Part shown: positions 6,422 to 10,135 of the stretch, piece by piece
Numbering within the stretch: position 1 is the stretch's first letter
How the letters are laid out: every line of letters begins with the position of its first letter
Assembly: GCA_027356675.1 (NCBI GenBank)
Contig: DAHVXO010000137.1
Location: 1-10,135 of the forward strand
Origin: Symbiobacteriaceae bacterium
GTDB lineage: Bacteria; Bacillota_E; Symbiobacteriia; Symbiobacteriales; Symbiobacteriaceae
Direction of reading: 5' to 3'
DNA length: 10,135 nucleotides
Program-made: the position numbers and the translations under genes
Notes under the pieces: model-generated
Database searches by the model: none
What the model saw: only the letters and a program-made list of their open reading frames with translations
Told to the model about the DNA's origin: nothing

Positions 6422-6661
6422 CTATTGCGGACGCCACCCCTGCAAGAAGACCCACTTGAACTGCTTCGCCCGCGTCCGCTTCGACAGTTTCGACATGCAC
6501 CATTCGCACGACGTCATCTCGGAGCGGTACCCCGCCGCCCGCTCCTTCGACTGCACGATCAAAACCGGTTGCCCGCACCACGAGCACGCATTCGGATCAT
6601 ACATGTTGGTCTCGTAGTCAGGCTCAACCCCGAACTTGCGAATCTCCGCCGGATCGACCAC
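6422..6661 (-). CDS. Small twin-CxWC zinc-binding protein, function unknown
   Basis: This 79-residue protein has two matching cysteine pairs, CSWC at 26-29 and CEWC at 52-55, 22 residues apart, which strongly suggests a single bound zinc in a ribbon or treble-clef fold. The C-terminus is very basic (SKLSKRTRAKQFKW) and ends in an aromatic segment, which would fit nucleic-acid or ribosome contact, though that is inference. The GTG at 6661 is chosen because GGAGG lies nine bases upstream; the in-frame GTG at 6670 directly touches the same site and is too close. It is transcribed divergently from the SNF2 helicase gene, about 100 bases apart. I do not recognise a family. Confidence 0.72.
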   Translation of the reverse strand: MVDPAEIRKFGVEPDYETNMYDPNACSWCGQPVLIVQSKERAAGYRSEMTSCEWCMSKLSKRTRAKQFKWVFLQGWRPQ

Positions 6662-6702
6662 GCCGCTCACCCTCCTGCTTGATGCAACACTTCCCTGTTA
6701 TG

Positions 6703-6730
6703 TTGACCGCAGCGGCGCGCACACTAATTC
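6703..6730 (+). promoter_or_regulatory. Possible promoter of the SNF2 helicase gene
   Basis: TTGACC at 6703-6708 is a good -35 match (5 of 6). A weak -10 candidate, TAATTC at 6725-6730, lies 16 bases on, 33 bases before the TTG start. The -10 is poor, so confidence is low. Confidence 0.25.
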
Positions 6731-6763
6731 AAATGACGAGCCTTGAGCGGGGGAGTGCGCGCC

Positions 6764-8272
6764 TTGAGCCATTCATCGATGACCGACAGCCTTGGCCTGC
6801 CGCCCGCCCCCGGCATCTTCACCGACTCGGCGTGGGGCGGCGCGGAAGACTCGCTCACCCTTTTAGACCTACCTGGCAACGAAAACGGTCCGCCTCCGGA
6901 CCCAGAGTCGTTATACTGCCCCGCTGGCACCCACCTCTACCCTTTTCAGGAGGATGGGATCCGGTACCTCCAGGCCCATCCCATCGCCCTGCTGGGCGAT
7001 GAGATGGGCCTGGGCAAGTCGATTCAGGCCATCGCTGCCCTGCGGTTGCTGGTCAACCGGGGCGAGGTGACCCGAGCTCTAATCCTCTGCCCGAAGACCC
7101 TGGTCTTCGACTGGTACTACAAGCTCCGGCAGTGGGCGCCGGACCTGCGAGCCGTGCCGGTGGAGGGGCCCAAGCGCCGCCGGGGCTGGTACTGGAAAAG
7201 CCGGGTGCACATCCATATCGCCGGGTACGAGACCTGGCGGGAGGACACGCGGTCCGCCCTGGTGGACCCGGCGGCCTATGACGCGGTCATCCTCGATGAG
7301 ATCCAGCGCATCAAGAACCCGGAAACGGCCATCCACCGGTCGGTGACGAACCTGCAGGCCACCTGGCGCTGGGGCCTCTCGGGCACGCCGCTCGAGAACC
7401 GGGTGGAGGAATTGCTAGCCATCTTCGCCTACCTCAAGCCCGGTCTGCTGCCCTACACCCGCCACTGCGCCCCAGAGCCCGTGCGGAAGGCCATCGCCCC
7501 GTTCGTGCTGCGCCGGTGCAAGTCGGACGTGCTCCACCACTTACCGCCAAAGGAGACCCGGACGGTCTGGCTGGAACTGACCCCGGTCCAGCGCATGGCG
7601 TACGCCGCCGCTGAGCGGGCGGGCGTCAGTGCGCTCCGGCAGGCGGGGTACGCCGCTGCCCCCATGCTGGCCCTGACGCTCCTGACCAAGCTCAAACAGA
7701 TCTGCAACCTGGATGCCGAGACCGGCGCCTCTGCCAAGCTGACCTACCTGGAGGGTGAGCTTGCGCGCCTCACCGCGGCCGACGAGAAGGTCCTGATCTT
7801 CTCGCAGTACCCCGAGAAGACCCTGAGGCCGCTCCTGCCGAGGCTTGCGCCCTTCGGAGCGGCTCTCTTCGATGGTTCCCTCACGGACTGGAACCGCCAA
7901 CTGCTGGTCCACCGCTTTCAGAAGACCGCTGTGCCCCGCGTGCTGGCGATATCGCTCAAATGCGGCGGGGTCGGCCTCACTCTGACCAGGGCCCGCCACG
8001 TCTACCACTTCGACCTCTGGTGGAACCCGGCATCCGCCCAGCAGGCGGAGGACCGGACCCATCGGATCGGTCAGGAACATCCGGTCCACGTCACCACTCT
8101 CCTGACCCGCGGAACGGTAGAGGAGCGCATCGCTGAACTCCTGGAGCGCAAGCGGGAGCTCTTCCGCCAGGTGATGGAGCCGCTCACGGACACGGAGGCC
8201 GGGATGGAACTGGCGATGGCCCAGGCGCTCACTAAAGCGGATCTGATGAACCTCTTCGGCGTGACGCACTGA
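6764..8272 (+). CDS. Compact SNF2-family DNA helicase/translocase
   Basis: The 502-residue protein contains all SNF2 helicase motifs. They are LYPFQEDGIRYL (58-69), motif I GDEMGLGKS (78-86), motif II DEIQ (178-181), motif III LSGTPLENR (205-213), motif IV VLIFSQY (343-349), motif V LKCGGVGLTLTRA (398-410), and motif VI QAEDRTHRIGQ (427-437) after WWNPASAQ. It is close to the minimum size for two RecA-like lobes. There is no SWIM zinc finger and no long accessory N-terminal domain, unlike many 900-1000-residue bacterial SNF2 proteins. It should use ATP to move on double-stranded DNA or remodel protein-DNA complexes. TTG at 6764 fits best, with GGGGGAG eight bases upstream; ATG at 6779 (497 residues) and TTG at 6743 are alternatives. 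No methylase, nuclease or other DISARM-type partner is adjacent. It converges on the LysE gene with four bases between stops. Confidence 0.92.
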   Translation: MSHSSMTDSLGLPPAPGIFTDSAWGGAEDSLTLLDLPGNENGPPPDPESLYCPAGTHLYPFQEDGIRYLQAHPIALLGDEMGLGKSIQAIAALRLLVNRGEVTRALILCPKTLVFDWYYKLRQWAPDLRAVPVEGPKRRRGWYWKSRVHIHIAGYETWREDTRSALVDPAAYDAVILDEIQRIKNPETAIHRSVTNLQATWRWGLSGTPLENRVEELLAIFAYLKPGLLPYTRHCAPEPVRKAIAPFVLRRCKSDVLHHLPPKETRTVWLELTPVQRMAYAAAERAGVSALRQAGYAAAPMLALTLLTKLKQICNLDAETGASAKLTYLEGELARLTAADEKVLIFSQYPEKTLRPLLPRLAPFGAALFDGSLTDWNRQLLVHRFQKTAVPRVLAISLKCGGVGLTLTRARHVYHFDLWWNPASAQQAEDRTHRIGQEHPVHVTTLLTRGTVEERIAELLERKRELFRQVMEPLTDTEAGMELAMAQALTKADLMNLFGVTH

Positions 8273-8276
8273 GGGC

Positions 8277-8903
8277 CTACCGGAAGGCCTGGATCCCATC
8301 CCAGACCCGCCAGGTGCCCAGGAGTACCAGTGCCAGACCCGCGATCTGCAGGGCCAGGCGGTAGGCCCGTCCCTGCAGGAGGTGGCGCCCACGCCCCACC
8401 GCATATGCAATGCCCAACTTGCACCCGACCAGCAAGGTAAAGAAAGGCACCGCAAAGGCCGCCGGTCCAGCCCAGCCCAGGCCGGCAAAGCTCTGCTTCA
8501 GCATCGGCGTGCCCATCGTGATCCAAAAGATATACGGCTGCGGATTGAGCAGGTTCGTGACGAACCCCTTGAGGAGCAGACCCTCCGTCCCCACGGCCGC
8601 TGTGGCCTCGGTGGTCGCGACCGCCTCTTTCCCCGGCGACCGCATGGTCCACCACCCGAGCCAGACCATGAAGGCGCCGCCAAAGAGGGTGATGGCGGAC
8701 AGCCCCCACGCCGGCAGCGGTGCGATCAGCAATAGGGTGATGCCGATGGTGAAACTATCGCTCAGCAAGGGGGCGAGTGCGACGCGAAAGCCTGCGGGCC
8801 ATCCGCCCCGCAAGCTTTCCGTAAGAATCAGCGTCGTGAGCGGGCCGGGGCTCAGCCCGGCGTTCAGTCCCAGTGCCAGCCCAGTTAGCAGGAAGTAGAT
8901 CAC
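8277..8903 (-). CDS. LysE/RhtB-family exporter
   Basis: This 208-residue integral membrane protein shows the LysE superfamily pattern: a first helix leading into GLNAGLSPGPLTTLIL (12-27), then ESLRGGWPAGFRVALAPLLSD (29-49), and about six hydrophobic segments. The middle motif GFVTNLLNPQPYIFW matches the conserved G...NLLNP.....W signature. Family members export amino acids such as lysine, threonine and homoserine or related small metabolites by proton antiport; the substrate here cannot be inferred. The GTG start at 8903 overlaps the stop of the upstream small gene as GTGA, so translation is probably coupled to it. The usual length of about 205-210 is met and nothing seems missing. Confidence 0.9.
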   Translation of the reverse strand: MIYFLLTGLALGLNAGLSPGPLTTLILTESLRGGWPAGFRVALAPLLSDSFTIGITLLLIAPLPAWGLSAITLFGGAFMVWLGWWTMRSPGKEAVATTEATAAVGTEGLLLKGFVTNLLNPQPYIFWITMGTPMLKQSFAGLGWAGPAAFAVPFFTLLVGCKLGIAYAVGRGRHLLQGRAYRLALQIAGLALVLLGTWRVWDGIQAFR

Positions 8904-9127
8904 GTCAGGTCGTCTGCACCCGGCGGGAACTTCTTGAGTTCAGCCTCGGCCTGGTCCCGGTACGCAAAGACGGCGTCCCCGGTGGTGCCGGTCCGGTGCA
9001 CCGCCTTCTTTACGCCCTCCTTGAAGAAGGGGTCCTTCTCAATCACGTAGTAAGTCTTAATCCCATTCGGGTGCGTCATCGTCCAGATCATGAGGTCTTT
9101 CTGCGTCAAAACTCCACCCTTGGCCAT
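8900..9127 (-). CDS. Small protein of unknown function, coupled to the LysE exporter
   Basis: This 75-residue soluble protein reads MAKGGVLTQKDLMIWTM, then PNGIKTYYVIEKDPFFKEGVKK, then TGDAVFAYRDQAEAELKKF. The alternating hydrophobic strands and a terminal amphipathic helix suggest a small alpha/beta fold. No cysteines, signal peptide or membrane segment are present. ATG at 9127 has GAAAGGAAG nine bases upstream; a TTG at 9151 would add eight residues but has no ribosome binding site. The GTGA overlap with the LysE gene makes them an operon, so the small protein could be a regulator or accessory of the exporter, or simply co-transcribed. I do not recognise the family. Confidence 0.7.
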   Translation of the reverse strand: MAKGGVLTQKDLMIWTMTHPNGIKTYYVIEKDPFFKEGVKKAVHRTGTTGDAVFAYRDQAEAELKKFPPGADDLT

Positions 9128-9204
9128 GCTCGCCGTCTTCCTTTCACTCAACGCCTGCGGCGGTCCCGGTGCACGGACGCGCCCCTGCTGCGTCCAGCGT
9201 CCTG

Positions 9205-9233
9205 AATTTGAGATATTCGGCGACGCACGTCAA
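9205..9233 (-). promoter_or_regulatory. Possible promoter of the small protein-LysE operon
   Basis: On the minus strand TTGACG (9233-9228) is a 5-of-6 match to a -35 box, and CAAATT (9210-9205) lies 17 bases downstream as a weak -10. It sits about 78 bases before the ATG at 9127. Only the -35 is convincing. Confidence 0.3.
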
Positions 9234-9308
9234 GACACCTCGCGGCAGGGAGTGACGACTTACGCGGGGAACCTGAATACCGATACATTTCGCAAGGAGC
9301 GATGGTAG

Positions 9309-9788
9309 CTGAGCGATATCAGACAGACCTTCCGCGTCTACGGCTCCTGGACGGGGTTAACCGCCGCCCAGGGCGACCTCTCCAGTAGCTTCTCCAACCT
9401 GCGGCTCGCCTTCAGCGCGCCCATAGCAGATGAAGGCCTGCCTGGCCTGACATCGCCTGAGGAGCTGTTGCTGGGCGCCGCCGTAGCGGCCTACTGCACG
9501 GCCTTCATGTCCGTCGCCGGCCAGATGGCCCTGGACGTGGCCGACCTGGCGGTCGCGGGGGAACTCGTGCGAGACTTTGATGAGGTCGAGGGCAGCCGGC
9601 TCACGGCGATTCGGCTGGAGCCCCAGGTCAGCCTGCGCACCGGCATCGGGTTTGAGAAAGTGCACGATATGTTCCGGCGCGCCGCCGCGCTCGCCAAAAA
9701 CCGGTCGCCCGTCCTGCAGGCCCTCGCGGCCAGCGTGAAACTGACCATCGACCCAACCTTTGGCGAGGCGCGCCAAGAGGAGTTTTAG
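9309..9788 (+). CDS. OsmC-like protein with apparent CTG start
   Basis: From the frame ending at TAG 9786-9788, this protein has about 159 residues. It shows OsmC/Ohr-type features: RVYGSWTGLT (9-18), LRLAFSAP (31-38), PGLTSPEELLLGAAVAAYC (45-63), then MSVAGQMALDVADLAVAGEL, and a C-terminal HDMFRRAAALA...SPVLQAL. Cys63 matches the first redox cysteine of the family, but the second (usually in a CP motif) is Ser133, so classic OsmC/Ohr peroxidase chemistry with a disulfide is doubtful. No ATG, GTG or TTG occurs between the in-frame TAG at 9306 and TTG at 9468. CTG at 9309, nine bases after AAGGAG (9294-9299), is the only start that keeps the conserved N-terminus. A frameshift joining ATG 9302 to this frame is the alternative. 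Confidence 0.78.
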   Translation: MSDIRQTFRVYGSWTGLTAAQGDLSSSFSNLRLAFSAPIADEGLPGLTSPEELLLGAAVAAYCTAFMSVAGQMALDVADLAVAGELVRDFDEVEGSRLTAIRLEPQVSLRTGIGFEKVHDMFRRAAALAKNRSPVLQALAASVKLTIDPTFGEARQEEF

Positions 9789-9848
9789 TCCTCCGCGTCT
9801 AAGTACCCTTGCGCATGCCTGACGCTGGGCGCGCGTTGCCAACCAAAT

Positions 9849-9889
9849 GAGGCTAACACACACACGAGCCTCCCAGCGGCGCAGTCGCC
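9849..9889 (+). other. Two consecutive hairpins in the 3' region after the OsmC-like gene
   Basis: GAGGCT (9849-9854) can pair with AGCCTC (9867-9872) around a 12-base loop containing a short CA repeat, and GGCG (9878-9881) with CGCC (9886-9889). They stand between the OsmC-like stop and the terminator at 9914. They could belong to a 3' untranslated region or to a short structured RNA; no known riboswitch or RNA family is recognised. Confidence 0.35.
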
Positions 9890-9913
9890 CCGAAGGGCAT
9901 GTCATGACAGTTT

Positions 9914-9948
9914 GAGGCCGGCGGGTTTGCGCCGGTCTCTTTCTTTTT
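9914..9948 (+). terminator. Strong intrinsic terminator
   Basis: A 10-bp stem (GAGGCCGGCG with CGCCGGTCTC, one G-T wobble) has a 6-base loop and is followed directly by TTTCTTTTT. It is the best terminator in the window. It ends transcription from the OsmC-like gene, about 125 bases past its stop, and separates it from the DUF2332 gene. Confidence 0.88.
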
Positions 9949-9983
9949 GGCCACCCTGAAAATAGGCCCGCTGCTGCATTCAG

Positions 9984-10002
9984 TTATAGGTGTCCTCTAT
10001 AA
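9984..10002. promoter_or_regulatory. Dyad operator candidate upstream of the DUF2332 gene
   Basis: TTATAG (9984-9989) and CTATAA (9997-10002) form a perfect 6-bp dyad with a 7-base spacer. The right arm overlaps TATAAG (9998-10003), the best -10-like hexamer before the gene, 28 bases from its start. A repressor bound here would block RNA polymerase. No convincing -35 box was found. Confidence 0.4.
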
Positions 10003-10031
10003 GTCACAAGCCTGATCCGGGAGGGGTTTAT

Positions 10032-10135
10032 GTGGACCGGCTTGATGATCTGGCATGGCATTTTCAGCGTTTTGCCGAGGTCCAGTGTGATCACTCGCCC
10101 TTGTACCGTCGCCTTGCTGCGGGAGTTGCGTTGGA
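10032..10135 (+). CDS. DUF2332-family protein, N-terminal part
   Basis: The gene runs off the right edge after 34 codons. The visible N-terminus, VDRLDDLAWHFQRFAEVQ followed by CDHSPLYRRLAAGVAL, matches the opening pattern of DUF2332 proteins (LA..FR.FAE.QC...SPLY..LA.GVA), a family of about 330-350 residues with no firmly known function. The GTG start at 10032 has GGGAGGGG five bases upstream. An overlapping ATG at 10030 opens a different frame whose product shows no family resemblance. The gene is preceded by a strong terminator and a dyad, so it probably starts its own transcription unit. Confidence 0.7.
   Translation, partial: MDRLDDLAWHFQRFAEVQCDHSPLYRRLAAGVAL

Noticed and set aside
6422..8272. 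Helicase plus zinc protein as a defence (DISARM-like) system
   Set aside because: No methyltransferase, nuclease or DUF1998-type protein is nearby, and the neighbours (gluQ, LysE exporter) are ordinary chromosomal genes.
7541..8488. 315-codon minus-strand frame under the SNF2 and LysE genes
   Set aside because: Both overlapped genes are clear family members, and this frame shows only Arg/Gly/Pro-rich shadow composition.
9302..9304. ATG at 9302 as the OsmC-like start
   Set aside because: It is in a different frame and only two bases from AAGGAG. It would work only if an indel exists.
9855..9866. Short CA repeat as a possible tandem repeat or CRISPR element
   Set aside because: It is only about five CA units with no repeat-spacer pattern; no CRISPR array is present anywhere in the window.
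9357..9905. 182-codon minus-strand frame over the OsmC-like gene
   Set aside because: It is antisense to a recognisable OsmC-family protein and has no similarity or ribosome binding site of its own.
10030..10135. Frame opened by ATG at 10030
   Set aside because: The translation shows no family pattern, while the overlapping GTG at 10032 gives a DUF2332-like N-terminus with better ribosome binding site spacing.

Overview
The window looks like ordinary chromosomal DNA from a GC-rich bacterium. Genes are tightly packed on both strands, GTG and TTG starts are common, and most starts carry strong GGAGG-type ribosome binding sites. A lipoprotein cyclophilin, small zinc-ribbon proteins, a YgjP-type metallopeptidase, a DUF2332 protein and an ABC ATPase of the COG4586 type would fit a high-GC Gram-positive lineage such as a Symbiobacterium-like or other deep-branching Firmicute. 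That assignment is inference from gene content and style, because no rRNA or other marker gene is present.

Layout: (1) 1-325, minus strand: the N-terminus of an ABC transporter ATPase, preceded by the orphaned C-terminal tail of an ABC-2 permease. (2) 326-934, minus: an exported thermonuclease whose stop codon abuts the permease tail. (3) 1064-1522, plus: a zinc-ribbon protein with an intrinsic terminator. (4) 1562-2838, minus: a translationally coupled pair, an iron-sulfur DNA glycosylase followed by a YgjP-like metallopeptidase. (5) 2929-3759, minus: a secreted protein of unknown function. (6) 3965-4396, plus: a DinB-fold protein. (7) 4639-5343, minus: a cyclophilin lipoprotein, divergent from (8) 5443-6408, plus: glutamyl-Q tRNA(Asp) synthetase. 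(9) 6422-6661, minus: a 79-residue twin-CxWC protein, divergent from (10) 6764-8272, plus: a compact SNF2 helicase. (11) 8277-9127, minus: a small unknown protein coupled to a LysE-type exporter. (12) 9309-9788, plus: an OsmC-like protein that appears to start at CTG, followed by a hairpin-rich stretch and a strong terminator. (13) 10032-end, plus: the N-terminus of a DUF2332 protein.

The genes do not form one obvious pathway. Two small operons are clear, each with a GTGA stop/start overlap: glycosylase-YgjP and small protein-LysE. Other genes seem to be single units, several ended by hairpins. I found no CRISPR array, transposase, phage module, tRNA, rRNA or recognisable defence island. The orphan SNF2 helicase has no methylase or nuclease partner in view.

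The observations most worth a second look are the truncated permease tail fused up against the nuclease gene, the CTG-start (or frameshifted) OsmC gene, the structured RNA stretch before the terminator at 9914-9948, the dyad over the likely promoter of the DUF2332 gene, and three uncharacterised small or secreted proteins. I do not see convincing evidence of a new multi-gene system.
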